Shown: piece by piece, positions 6,849-15,336 of the stretch
How the letters are laid out: each line of letters begins with the position of its first letter
Position numbering within the stretch: the first letter of the stretch is position 1
Assembly (NCBI GenBank): GCA_052148155.1
Contig: JBKQIY010000173.1
Coordinates: forward strand, 1-32,214
DNA from: JBBQER01 sp052148155
GTDB taxonomy: Bacteria; Actinomycetota; Acidimicrobiia; IMCC26256; PALSA-610
Direction: 5' to 3'
Length of the DNA stretch: 32,214 nt
Notes under the pieces: generated by a model
Databases searched by the model: none
What the model was told of the DNA's origin: nothing
The model's input: only the letters and a program-made list of their open reading frames with translations
Position numbers and translations under genes: made by a program

Positions 6849-8099
6849 GTGAGCAGGATCACGCTCGTCACGATGGGGTCGTGGGGTGATCTCTTCCCCT
6901 TTGTGGGCCTCAGTCAACGCCTGATCGAGCGGGGCCACGACGTACGCCTCGCAGCGTCTCCTGCGTGGGAAGACATCGTGGTGGATGCTTCGGTGCCGTT
7001 CGTGGGTGTCGGTCGTCGACTCGGTTTCGAGGAACTGGCCCAGCATCCCGAGATCTTCAAGTCGGGTGTCTTCGGTCTTCGCCACGCCCTGGGCCGGTTT
7101 ATCTTCGACCAACTCGGACCGCTCAGCCACGACCTTCATGGTGCCCTCGAGGGCACGGACCTCCTGGTCAGCCATCCCGCCCACGTCGCAGCACAAAACG
7201 TCGCCGAGGCGCTCGGCGTCCGCCGCGTTGTTGCCACCGTGTTCCCCGGCATGATCCCGAGCGCGTACACGGTTCCCGGCGCAAGCCCACTCGGTCCATG
7301 GCGGGGCTTCGCGGGCCGCAACGCGAACCGCCTGTCGTGGACAGCCGCACGCGCCGTCACTGCGTTGTTGTTTGACGAGCCCATCAATCGCCACCGCCGC
7401 GACCTCGGACTCGGCCCGCTGCGCAGCGCCCTGTTCACTTTGTCGCTCCGCGCCCACGGCATCGTCGTGATGGCGTCTCCCTCGGTCATCGACGCGCCCC
7501 CAGACTGGCCGAACAACGTGGAGACCACGTCGTTCATATCCTGGGATCGCGCCGAACGGCATCCGCTTGCCTCGGCCGTCGAAACCTTTGTCGCCGACGG
7601 CGACCCGCCGGTGCTGGTGACCCTCGGATCGAGCAGCGCGCTCGACCCAGAAGACTTCTTCGACCTCGCCGTGCGCGTGACGCTCGAACAAGGATCCCGG
7701 GTGCTCGTCGTTACCGGACCTGCAACTCCACCCAAGCTGATCGATCGCGACGAGGTCTGCACCATCGAGTACGCGCCGTTCAGTACCGTGATGCCAAGAT
7801 GTCGGGCCGCGATCCACCACGCTGGCGTCGGAACGACCGTCGAGGCGATCAGAGCTGGGATACCGCAGGTCGCCGTCCCGAAAGGCTTCGACCAACCTGA
7901 GACGGCCGCGCGCATCGAGCAGCTCGGCATTGGAGTCGGGGTCGCTTGGCGTCAACGCCGCCGCAAGCTTCCTCGCGCACTCGATCGTGTCCTCTCAGAG
8001 CCGTCGTTCGCCGCGCACGCGACAGCCCTCGCCACGCACGTAAGAACCGAAGACGGCGCCTCAACATCAGCAGACGCGATCGAGCGCCACCTGCCATAA
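6849..8099 (+). CDS. GT1-family glycosyltransferase (UGT/MGT-like)
   Basis: A 416-residue GT-B-fold transferase that moves a sugar from a nucleotide donor to a small lipophilic acceptor such as a sterol, macrolide or polyketide. The N-terminal domain opens with ITLVTMGSWGDLFPFVGL, the GDxxP-type acceptor loop of this family. The C-terminal donor-binding domain has PVLVTLGSSSA and HHAGVGTTVEAIRAGIPQVA, then FDQPETAARIEQLGIG, the GT1 signature. The GTG start at 6849 fits the usual N-terminus, with only a weak purine tract ahead. Length is normal for the family. It is transcribed alone, divergent from the oxidoreductase. Confidence 0.9.
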   Translation: MSRITLVTMGSWGDLFPFVGLSQRLIERGHDVRLAASPAWEDIVVDASVPFVGVGRRLGFEELAQHPEIFKSGVFGLRHALGRFIFDQLGPLSHDLHGALEGTDLLVSHPAHVAAQNVAEALGVRRVVATVFPGMIPSAYTVPGASPLGPWRGFAGRNANRLSWTAARAVTALLFDEPINRHRRDLGLGPLRSALFTLSLRAHGIVVMASPSVIDAPPDWPNNVETTSFISWDRAERHPLASAVETFVADGDPPVLVTLGSSSALDPEDFFDLAVRVTLEQGSRVLVVTGPATPPKLIDRDEVCTIEYAPFSTVMPRCRAAIHHAGVGTTVEAIRAGIPQVAVPKGFDQPETAARIEQLGIGVGVAWRQRRRKLPRALDRVLSEPSFAAHATALATHVRTEDGASTSADAIERHLP

Positions 8100-8165
8100 C
8101 AGCCACGCCGGACCACCTAATCGCGCTGAGACACGTCCCCGAAGAGATTCGCTCAGCCACGATCG

Positions 8166-8232
8166 CGAACGCCCGGTGCCGGCGATCTGGGATACCTCGG
8201 CCGCGTCATTCGGGGATACACGTTCTGGGATA
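8166..8232 (+). repeat. Dispersed repeat copy 2 with three GGGATA decamers
   Basis: 8166-8206 matches 4074-4115 imperfectly. Within this stretch the decamer occurs three times: ATCTGGGATA (8185), TTCGGGGATA (8209) and TTCTGGGATA (8223). It lies between the glycosyltransferase stop and the large cyclase gene. The function is unknown. Confidence 0.7.
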
Positions 8233-8368
8233 GGGGCCTGTTCCGGCTTGCGCGTTGCGCCCGCCTCGGGTCGGGTGTGGGGGGCAGCCCGGTGAAGTGT
8301 CGGCAGGCCGGGTGGAGTGCCAGACTCACCGCCTGGTGTTCTTTGAGTGAATCGTCAGGAGCGGGTGG

Positions 8369-11300
8369 TTGTCCTCATCGGTAACGGCGACGTTCGTGTT
8401 CACGGATTTGGTGGATTCGACCGCGACCGCGGCACGCCTCGGTCCCGACGCGGCGGAGGAGTTGCGCCAGACGCATTTCCGGTTGCTGCGGGGCGCAGTG
8501 GTCGCCTCGGGTGGCGTCGAGGTGAAGAACCTGGGTGACGGGCTGATGGTGATGTTCTCGTCGCCGAGCCGGGCGTTGGCGGGCGCGGTCGGGATGCAGC
8601 AGGCGATCCACCATCACAACCGTTCCGCCAGTGAGCCGCTTGGCGTTCGCATCGGTATGAGCACCGGAGAAGCGGTCGAGGAGGACGGCGACTACTTCGG
8701 TGATCCGGTGGTAGTAGCGGCGCGGTTGTGCGCGGCGGCTGAGGGTGGGCAGATCTTGGCTGCGGATCTGGTGCGGTTGATGGTCGGCAGTCACGCGGCT
8801 CAGACGTTCGGTGCGATCGGCCCGCTGGTATTGAAGGGTCTGGCCGAGCCGGTGGAGGCGGTGGAGGTTCTGTGGGAGCCCGCGGTCGTGGCGGGGTCGG
8901 TGCCGTTACCGGGGAGGCTGGTGGGCGCGGCGTCGGATGCGCTGTTCGGGTTCTTCGGCCGGGGCGCCGAGCTGGCCGTGTTGGAGGAGGCGTGCAAGCA
9001 GGCGCGCACCACCAAACGCTGTCAGGCAGTGTTCGTTGCGGGTGAGGCGGGGATGGGCAAGACCGCCCTGGTCGCGCAGGTCGCCCGGACCGCGCATGGT
9101 GACGGTGCGGTGGTTTTGGTCGGCCACGCGGATGAGGACGTCGGGATCTCGTATCAGCCGTGGATCGAAGTGCTCTCAACTCTCGCACGTGATGGCGATC
9201 CGGAGTTGCTGGCGGGATTGCGGTCGGCGCAACGCAGCGCGTTGGGCCGTCTGGTGCCGGAGATCGGTTCGGACACCGACCGGGTAGCCGATTCGGATAC
9301 GGAGCGCCTGTTGCTGTGGGCGGGGACCGGCGAGTTGCTCGCGGCGGCGTCACAACACGCGCCGGTGTTGGTGGTGCTCGACGATCTGCACTGGGCCGAC
9401 ACCGCGAGCCTGCAACTGTTGCGTCATGTGATCGCCTCGACGACCGCCATGAACCTGACCATCGCGTGCACGTATCGCGATACGGATCTGACCCGTGGCG
9501 ATGCGCTCAACAAGTTGCTCGCGGACCTGCACCGCGAAGCGAACGTCACCCGGATCGCGCTCGCCGGTCTTGAGGACGTCGAAGTCATCGAGTTGTTGGC
9601 CGCCGCGGCGGGGCACGATCTCGACGACAACGGCGTCGGGTTGGCGCACGCGTTGCGGCGCGAGACCGACGGCAACCCGTTCTTCACCGCCGAGGTGATC
9701 CGACATCTCGGCGAGACGGGCGGGATCGTGCTCGGCGACGACGGCCGCTGGACCGTCGCCGACGACCTCGCCGAGATCGGCCTTCCCTCAAGTGTGCGCG
9801 ACGTCGTCGGACGGCGGGTGGAACGGCTCGGCGACGAAGCGCTGCGCGTCTTGTGCCTGGCGTCCGTGATCGGCCGGGAGTTCAACATCGGCTTGCTCGC
9901 GCAACTGACCGACGTCGACGAGGATCCACTGTTGGACCTCATGGACACCGCGGTCACCGCGGCGGTGCTCGTCGAGAGCGAACTCGCGGACCGGTATCGG
10001 TTCGCGCACGCGTTGATACAACACAGCCTCTACGACGAACTGTCCCCGACCCGCCGAGCCCGCGCCCACCAACGCATCGCGGAAACGCTCGAAGCAACCA
10101 CAGTGGCCGACGACGCGGGGACACTCGCCGAGCTCGCCCATCATTGGGTCGCCGCGACGCGACCGGCCGACCTCGACAAAGCCATCGGCTACGTCCGGCG
10201 TGCTGGCGACGCGGCGCGCGACGCGCTCGCCCCCGACGACGCGATCCGCTGGTACCAACAGGCCCTCGACCTGCTCGACCGCCAGAGCGCGCCCGACCAA
10301 CACAGCCGCGCGCAGCTCCTAGTCGCGCTCGGCACCCAACAGAGCCGAGCGGTGCAACCCGAGTACCGAGACACCCTCACCCGGGCCGCCGACCTTGCCG
10401 AGGAACTCGGCGACACTGACACCCTGGTGCAGGCGGCATTGGGCTTCAGTGCGTTCGGTGGAGGAGGAGTGGTCGGTGTTGATGCCGCCAAGCGTGTGCT
10501 GCGTGCCGCGCTCGACGCCACCGGCTCGGACAACTCATCAACACGGGCGCGCCTGCTCGCCGCCTATTCCGAAGCGCACGATTTCGGGTTGGAGTGGCGG
10601 GAGCGACGCGACCTCGCGCTCGAAGCCATCGAGGTGGCCCGGCTCGCAGGCGACGACACCGCGTTCGTAGAGGTCCTCACCAACACGTTCCTCAGCCTGG
10701 CGACCCCGGAGTCTCGCGATCAGACGATCGCCGATGTCGAGCGGGCAGTCGCGATCGCCGACCGGCTCGGCGACCCGTACCTGCGCTGCACCACTCGGTT
10801 CCCGCTGATCTGGGCCCGATACCAACGCGCCGACCTCGCCGGGGCCCGCACCGCGATCGACGACATGGCAACCCTCGCCGACCAGCTCGGACTGCCCAAC
10901 GAACGCTGGCTAGTTGCGCAGGCCCGTACCGGTGGGTTGTTGCTCGCCGGTCACGCCGACGACGCCGAACAAGCCAACGAGCACGCGCTGGAACTCGGCA
11001 TCAGCGCAGGGACAGATACAGCCCTCGCAACCTTCGGCGGCATCCTGTACCTCATCCGACAACATCACGGCCGGGTCGACGAAATCGCCGACCTCTTCAT
11101 CGACGCCGCACGCGACAACCCATCCATCGCCGCGCTGCGGGCGATCGTGCCGCTCCTCTTGTGCGAGGTCGGCCGTACCGGCGAAGCCGCCGAAGGGCTC
11201 GACGACGAAGCCCACAACGGCTTCGACTTCCCACACGACGCCCTCTACCTCGAAGCGCTCACCGCGTTGGTTGAAGCCGCCGCGCTCACCCGACACGAGG

Positions 11301-11656
11301 AAAGCGCACGTGTCCTACTCGAACAGCTCACCCCGTTCGCCACCCACGTACAGTGCTCCAGCACGATCGTCAGTGGTTCCGTTGCACGACCGCTCGCACG
11401 AGCCGCCACCATGCTCGGCAACTACGACCAAGCCGAACAATGGTTCGCGACCGCGCATGACATCCACACGAAGCTGCAAGCCCCGTACTGGACCGCCAGA
11501 GGTCAGCTCGACCACGCCGACCTCTGCCTCGCCCGCCGCGCCGACGGCGACCTCAACCGCGCACGGAAACTCGCAACAACCGCGGCGGCGACGGCGGCCG
11601 AGTACGGCTGCGCCGGGCTTAGCAAACGCGCCGAAGCACTCCGGGACGCGGTCTGA
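8369..11656 (+). CDS. Class III cyclase-AAA ATPase-TPR signalling protein
   Basis: A 1095-residue multidomain protein. The N-terminal cyclase homology domain (about 1-170) has the metal Asp residues D13 in FTDLVDST and D57 in NLGDG. An AAA_16-type ATPase follows (about 192-450) with Walker A GEAGMGKT (225-232) and Walker B VLVVLDDLHWAD (D338/D339). A long helical, TPR-like C-terminal half includes HALIQHSLYDELSPTRRARA. The TTG start at 8369 is supported by AGGAG with 7-base spacing. The position that is Asn in canonical cyclases (VNxAAR) is Val here (GDPVVVAARL), so cyclase activity may be altered or lost, although this variant is common in large actinobacterial members. Likely cytoplasmic; the ligand and output are unknown. 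Confidence 0.88.
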   Translation: MSSSVTATFVFTDLVDSTATAARLGPDAAEELRQTHFRLLRGAVVASGGVEVKNLGDGLMVMFSSPSRALAGAVGMQQAIHHHNRSASEPLGVRIGMSTGEAVEEDGDYFGDPVVVAARLCAAAEGGQILAADLVRLMVGSHAAQTFGAIGPLVLKGLAEPVEAVEVLWEPAVVAGSVPLPGRLVGAASDALFGFFGRGAELAVLEEACKQARTTKRCQAVFVAGEAGMGKTALVAQVARTAHGDGAVVLVGHADEDVGISYQPWIEVLSTLARDGDPELLAGLRSAQRSALGRLVPEIGSDTDRVADSDTERLLLWAGTGELLAAASQHAPVLVVLDDLHWADTASLQLLRHVIASTTAMNLTIACTYRDTDLTRGDALNKLLADLHREANVTRIALAGLEDVEVIELLAAAAGHDLDDNGVGLAHALRRETDGNPFFTAEVIRHLGETGGIVLGDDGRWTVADDLAEIGLPSSVRDVVGRRVERLGDEALRVLCLASVIGREFNIGLLAQLTDVDEDPLLDLMDTAVTAAVLVESELADRYRFAHALIQHSLYDELSPTRRARAHQRIAETLEATTVADDAGTLAELAHHWVAATRPADLDKAIGYVRRAGDAARDALAPDDAIRWYQQALDLLDRQSAPDQHSRAQLLVALGTQQSRAVQPEYRDTLTRAADLAEELGDTDTLVQAALGFSAFGGGGVVGVDAAKRVLRAALDATGSDNSSTRARLLAAYSEAHDFGLEWRERRDLALEAIEVARLAGDDTAFVEVLTNTFLSLATPESRDQTIADVERAVAIADRLGDPYLRCTTRFPLIWARYQRADLAGARTAIDDMATLADQLGLPNERWLVAQARTGGLLLAGHADDAEQANEHALELGISAGTDTALATFGGILYLIRQHHGRVDEIADLFIDAARDNPSIAALRAIVPLLLCEVGRTGEAAEGLDDEAHNGFDFPHDALYLEALTALVEAAALTRHEESARVLLEQLTPFATHVQCSSTIVSGSVARPLARAATMLGNYDQAEQWFATAHDIHTKLQAPYWTARGQLDHADLCLARRADGDLNRARKLATTAAATAAEYGCAGLSKRAEALRDAV

Positions 11657-11792
11657 AGCAAAGCACCACCCGAGCAGAACGCGTCCCATAACACCCGCCG
11701 AACATGCCAATCCCCTATCCCAGTTGTGCCGATCTGGGCGAGGCAACATTCGCGAGCGCCGATATGAGTCGTCGCGTGTCACGCACGCGCAA

Positions 11793-12038
11793 TCAGGCTG
11801 CGGTGCGGTCGTCCGGTTGGTCGTAATGCCGAGTTGCGACTTCGACGTCGCTCGTGAGCATCGCGGTGAGCAGTTCGTCGAGGCGCGCGGCGACATCCCA
11901 CGCGAGCCAGTGCTCGCCACACGCGGGGCACTCTTCCATTGGGACGTCGAGGACGACGGCGACCCGCCCGTCGCGCTCGGCGGTCTTGGCCCGTCGCACG
12001 AAGACTCGGGCGGCTTGGTCGCAGCGTTCGCACCGCAT
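11793..12038 (-). CDS. YgiT-type zinc-finger antitoxin
   Basis: An 81-residue protein with two CxxC pairs: MRCERCDQAA at the N-terminus and ECPACGEHW at about 36-44. They would form one zinc site, as in the N-terminal domain of MqsA/YgiT antitoxins. The usual C-terminal Xre-type DNA-binding domain is absent, as in many YgiT-type partners of DUF4258 toxins. Its ATG overlaps the stop of the upstream toxin gene (TGATG), so translation is coupled. Confidence 0.8.
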   Translation of the reverse strand: MRCERCDQAARVFVRRAKTAERDGRVAVVLDVPMEECPACGEHWLAWDVAARLDELLTAMLTSDVEVATRHYDQPDDRTAA

Positions 12039-12403
12039 CAGCGCCTCCTACGGTAGTCGCTCGACCATTGATCCGGGTCCGGCTCGTACACGGTCACGAC
12101 GCGCTCTTCTTCATGCTCGTTATCCATGACAACGACGACGTGCAACGGCCGAACCCAGTCGACCACGAGGACGAGCTCCTTCAGTTCCGTCGCGCCGAGC
12201 TGCCGCTCCTCGATCACCTCGGCCGTGCCGAGCGCGGCATCGAATTCGGCGAAGGTGCAGTCCAGCAAGCGGAGCTTGTCGAACGCGTGCTCGCTCAACA
12301 GTCGCGGGTGGCGCCACACTTTCGGGCGGGGTACCGGCTCGTCCACGCGCCGATCATTGCGCCATGCCCGCGTGGCTCCGCGGATGGCATCGTTCGAGCG
12401 CAT
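12038..12403 (-). CDS. DUF4258-family toxin
   Basis: A protein of about 100-120 residues with the DUF4258 pattern: an N-terminal HPRLLSEHAFDKLRLLDCTF helix with the conserved His, a middle segment EVIEERQL, a hydrophobic strand ELVLVVDW, and a C-terminal RPLHVVVVMDNEHEEERVVT with YEPDPDQW. DUF4258 proteins are RelE/MqsR-like predicted mRNA interferases. The start is uncertain: ATG 12403 is given; GTG 12424 lies in a candidate integrase arm repeat, and GTG 12343 would give the usual family length. Toxin-first order with overlap into a YgiT-type antitoxin matches known pairs. Next to the right att site, it probably stabilises the element. Confidence 0.75.
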   Translation of the reverse strand: MRSNDAIRGATRAWRNDRRVDEPVPRPKVWRHPRLLSEHAFDKLRLLDCTFAEFDAALGTAEVIEERQLGATELKELVLVVDWVRPLHVVVVMDNEHEEERVVTVYEPDPDQWSSDYRRRR

Positions 12404-12406
12404 GTC

Positions 12407-12424
12407 GTGCCACTGTCGTGCCAC
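12407..12424 (+). repeat. Candidate integrase arm-type sites, right end
   Basis: GTGCCAC at 12407-12413 and 12418-12424 repeats the left-end pair in sequence, spacing (11 bp) and orientation. It lies 105 bp from the att core at 12529. It overlaps the possible upstream start of the DUF4258 toxin, so arm-site occupancy might also affect that promoter region; this last point is inference. Confidence 0.6.
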
Positions 12425-12528
12425 AACGGCGGGAGAATGGCGGTCAGTCGCGGTGCGTCACGGTCAACGCTTGTATCGTTTCACCTGCGCTTTCGCGTCG
12501 AACCGCTGCTCACGCGATCGCGCTGGGA

Positions 12529-12575
12529 ACGTTCGCAACGTAGAAGTCGTGGGTTCAAGTCCCATCACCTCCACT
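12529..12575 (+). repeat. att junction between element 1 and element 2
   Basis: An exact 47-bp copy of 82-128, i.e. the tRNA-Ala 3' part without its 5' third, so not a functional tRNA. The additional identity at 12579-12594 (GAAGCCGCAGGTCACG, also at 133-148) lies on the integrase side in both cases. The site serves both as right end of element 1 and as left end of the second integrase module, which ends only 24 bp away. Confidence 0.9.
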
Positions 12576-12598
12576 CGTGAAGCCGCAGGTCACGGACG

Positions 12599-13726
12599 TT
12601 ACGAGAGTTCGGGTCCGCAACCCGCGCCGGGCTCGAGTCCGCGGTTAGTCCGCGAGAATCTCGCGAAGCGTTGCTCAAGGGCGGTCGTTACCCCCTGGTC
12701 GACGGCTGGCAGCAGCGAGCCGTAAACATCGCTGGTCACTCGGATCGACGAGTGGCCGAGCCGTTGCTTGATCGTCTCGATGTGCGCTCCGGCTTCGATG
12801 AGTAGCCCGGCGGCAGTGTGGCGCAGGCCGTGGAACGTCAATCCGTCGAGCTCGGCTCGTGTCACCGCTGGATCGAACACTCGTACCCGGAACGTCGATC
12901 GACGCAGCGCTCCGCCCTCCGGCGCCATGAATACGAGCGCGTCCGGCTTCGGTGTCCCTCGACGGGCGAGGTGCTCCGAGAGCATGTCGATGACGAACGT
13001 CGGCGCATTCAGGGTGCGTCGGGAGGATCTCGTCTTCACGTCGGCGAAGACGATCCTGCCGTCGACCTCAGCGCACGTCTCGCTGATCTCCAGCCTCTTG
13101 CGGGCGAAGTCGATCCGACCGACACGAAGACCGGCGACCTCGGACCAGCGCAAGCCCAGCACGCCCGCGAGATAGACCATCGGCCGGTACACCTCGGGCA
13201 TTTCGCGGGCAAGGTGCTCGAGCTCGTCGGCGCTCAGGAACCGGATCTCCTTCCGAGCGTGCGCGGGCAGGTTGACGCCGCGGCACGGGTTGACTGCGAG
13301 GAGGTCAGCGTCGACCGCTGCTGAGAGGATCGCCCGTAGGACGCCGTAGTCGGTTCGCACGGTCGCGGGCGCGAGGTGCTCGGAGAGCCCCTCAACGATC
13401 CGTCGGATGTCGAGCGGGGTCAAGCTCGAGAGAGAGCGTTTGCCGATCGCCGGTACGAAGTGCTTGTCGTTGACGATCTTGTCGCGAGCCAGCGTTGTCG
13501 GTCGCTTGTGCAGCGCTCCGGCGAAGTATTGCGCGGACCATTTCTCGTAGGTGATCTTGCCGGAGCGCGGGTCGAAATGGATCCCGCGCGACATGTCGCC
13601 GCGAACGCTGTCGAGCCAGTTGTCCGCGTCGCGACGCGTCGAGAAGTGCTGGGCGTGTTCGCGACCGTTCAGGTCGCGATACCTCGCCCGCCAACTTCCG
13701 TTCGCGCGCCGCTTAACGCTCGCCAT
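12599..13726 (-). CDS. Tyrosine recombinase / integrase of element 2
   Basis: A 375-residue integrase homologous to the first one over its whole length but clearly diverged. The N-terminal arm-binding part is MASVKRRANGSWRARYRD. The core-binding domain is at about 55-160 (LAPATVRTDYGVLRAILSAA). The catalytic domain has Arg in LGLRWSE, box HGLRH, His in LGHSSIR, and Tyr in DVYGSL. Start ATG 13726. It ends 24 bp from the second att copy, exactly the layout of integrase 1 next to the tRNA. Two different integrases at the same att sequence mean successive insertions at one site, not a tandem duplication. Confidence 0.92.
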   Translation of the reverse strand: MASVKRRANGSWRARYRDLNGREHAQHFSTRRDADNWLDSVRGDMSRGIHFDPRSGKITYEKWSAQYFAGALHKRPTTLARDKIVNDKHFVPAIGKRSLSSLTPLDIRRIVEGLSEHLAPATVRTDYGVLRAILSAAVDADLLAVNPCRGVNLPAHARKEIRFLSADELEHLAREMPEVYRPMVYLAGVLGLRWSEVAGLRVGRIDFARKRLEISETCAEVDGRIVFADVKTRSSRRTLNAPTFVIDMLSEHLARRGTPKPDALVFMAPEGGALRRSTFRVRVFDPAVTRAELDGLTFHGLRHTAAGLLIEAGAHIETIKQRLGHSSIRVTSDVYGSLLPAVDQGVTTALEQRFARFSRTNRGLEPGAGCGPELS

Positions 13727-13762
13727 CGTGACTACTTCAAGGCCTCGACGTGATCTCGTCGC

Positions 13763-13984
13763 TCAGGGCGTGTCGCTTCGATCTGCTAGCCAGCGTTCGA
13801 CGTCGTCAAGGCGATACCGGACGTGGCGCCCGACCCGGTAGCCGCGTGGGCCCGCGTGGCGCGATCGCCACCGGTAGATCGTGCGAAGCGGTATACCGAG
13901 GAACGCGGCGACCTCTTCGGGACCGAGCAATCGATCCGGGAGTATGAGCTCTCGTCGTACGGCAGCATCGCGTGAAGTTGGCAT
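13763..13984 (-). CDS. Excisionase-type helix-turn-helix protein of element 2
   Basis: A 73-residue MerR-like DNA-binding protein: RLLGPEEVAAFLGIPLRTIY, then RWRSRHAGPRGYRVGRHVRY and RLDDVERWL, the canonical Xis/HTH_17 pattern. ATG at 13984 has GGAGG about 10 bases upstream; a longer frame upstream is not family-like. It ends 36 bp before integrase 2 on the same strand, so the two are probably co-transcribed. The 12-bp iteron array at 14079 lies 95 bp upstream. Confidence 0.85.
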   Translation of the reverse strand: MPTSRDAAVRRELILPDRLLGPEEVAAFLGIPLRTIYRWRSRHAGPRGYRVGRHVRYRLDDVERWLADRSDTP

Positions 13985-14078
13985 CAGGGGAAGACCTCCG
14001 AGTCGGCGGTGCGCGCAGACGCGTGCTCTGGTAACAGGTGTCAACGGCCCCCGGCTTCGCGGCTGCGGATCCCCGGCG

Positions 14079-14126
14079 GATCACTCCCGACATCACTACC
14101 GGAATCACTACCGGAATCAGTCCCGT
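14079..14126. repeat. 12-bp iteron array A (4 units)
   Basis: Four consecutive 12-base units start at 14079, 14091, 14103 and 14115. The consensus is NATCACTMCCGR; units 2 and 3 have TACC in place of TCCC and unit 4 has CAGT in place of CACT. It begins 95 bp upstream of the xis start. Confidence 0.85.
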
Positions 14127-14376
14127 CGCATGCATTCACGCAGGCTGCAGCCCGTCTTTATCAAGTTCTCGAAGAGCTATCCCCGGTGCACGTGTCCTCG
14201 CGGTCCGAGCCGCTTGACCGCGCTGACGCGCCACTGGCGTCACGTCGCCCGCGGGCGCGGATCGAGTTGTGCGTCGAGTATTCCCAACGTCCACGATCTA
14301 GATCTCTGGGACGGTCCGCGTCGCGCCCGCGATCCTTGGTGACCTCGGCACGAAACCCGTCTCGCGCTAACGCGCC

Positions 14377-14400
14377 GATCACTCCCGGAATCACTCCCGT
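14377..14400. repeat. 12-bp iteron array B (2 units)
   Basis: GATCACTCCCGG and AATCACTCCCGT are directly adjacent and in the same orientation as array A. They match the array C unit exactly over ATCACTCCCG once reversed. Confidence 0.85.
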
Positions 14401-15110
14401 CGGGTTCCGCCGTGCGGAACCTGCATGTGTGTTTCACCTAGTTTGTGCATTGGTCATGGGTTTCGGTCGTGCTGATGCTGGGTCTGGGTGTGGGGGTATT
14501 GGGGGTGCGTCTTTTCGATGTTGGTCGGGTCGGTGGGTCCGTTGTCGTTGGTGGGTCTTGGGTTGGTGCGTTGGTCTTCGTGGTGGTCGTCGTGATGGGC
14601 GGGATGCCCGATGGCTTCTCTTGAGTTGCTGCGAGGGTCTCCGCGAGGTCTTGCCGCGGCCGGCAGCGACGCGGCTGAATACGATCGTGCCGGGCGTGGC
14701 CTTCGCACCCGTTGATCGCTATCGCCGTCACAGAAGGCCTGACGGGCCGCCACGAGGTTCGCCCCGGACTTGGGGCCCCTGGAGGTAGGGGAGGCCGCTT
14801 GTAGCAGCTAGGCGCCGGCGCTGACGTTGCACGACGCAAACAGAGGCGGTGTCGCATCGTTTGATCCCGAGTGCCAGGCGACCCGCACGCGTCGCGGCCG
14901 CCGCGCGGGTCCGGACAAGACGTCGAACTTCGTTCCGAGAACACGGCTGCCTCGCTCGGAGACGAACATGTGCGACCGCGCGACCGTATGACGCGCCGCG
15001 CCGCTTCGCGCTGAAGAACGTCGTGAACACCCGCGCAACTTGCGCAATCTCTCCCGCATCCCATTCCATCTACGCCGCGCGCCGAGGACGCCTGAGCGTG
15101 GACACCGCGC

Positions 15111-15170
15111 CGGGAGTGATTCCGGGAGTGATCGCGGGAGTGATCGCGGGAGTGATCGCGGGAGTGATCG
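15111..15170. repeat. 12-bp iteron array C (5 units, inverted)
   Basis: Five consecutive units CGGGAGTGATNN start at 15111, 15123, 15135, 15147 and 15159; the last four are identical (CGGGAGTGATCG). It is the reverse complement of the unit in arrays A and B, so the arrays face each other across about 0.7-1 kb. Confidence 0.9.
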
Positions 15171-15302
15171 AATGCGCGCCGCATCGAGAGACGATAAGGC
15201 GATGGTTCGTCGCTGGTGAACTGCGAGTGCGTTCACTCGCGGCTGCCGGCTACGGACTCGCGACGAGCACGCCGTCCGAACTTGCCGCCATCGATGGAGT
15301 AT

Positions 15303-15326
15303 CCTTACCAGAGTGACAAGGTAAGG
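15303..15326. promoter_or_regulatory. Candidate VapB operator
   Basis: CCTTACC (15303-15309) and GGTAAGG (15320-15326) form a perfect 7-bp inverted repeat with a 10-base spacer. It lies directly ahead of vapB, and its right arm runs into the AAGGAG ribosome site. VapB antitoxins with AbrB folds bind such inverted repeats to repress their own operon. Here binding or a hairpin could also block ribosome access. Confidence 0.7.
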
Positions 15327-15336
15327 AGATGACACA

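Larger units (their letters stand above)
13985..15302. other. 1.3-kb gene-poor control region of element 2
   Basis: No open frame has recognisable domains; the longest frames overlap each other on both strands and give Arg/Ser-rich shadow translations. The region contains three arrays of a 12-bp iteron: two in one orientation (14079, 14377) and one reversed (15111). About 14455-14600 is very G/T-rich on the plus strand. A replication origin, an integrase/Xis regulatory zone or a decayed gene are all possible. Confidence 0.5.

Noticed and set aside
6507..7955. 482-codon minus-strand frame opposite the glycosyltransferase
   Set aside because: Antisense shadow; the opposite strand has clear GT1 motifs across the same span.
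14438..15184. 248-codon minus-strand frame with a Thr/Pro-rich end and DHSR repeats
   Set aside because: The repeats are translations of the iterons, the rest has no domain, and other frames here are equally open. I cannot support a protein.
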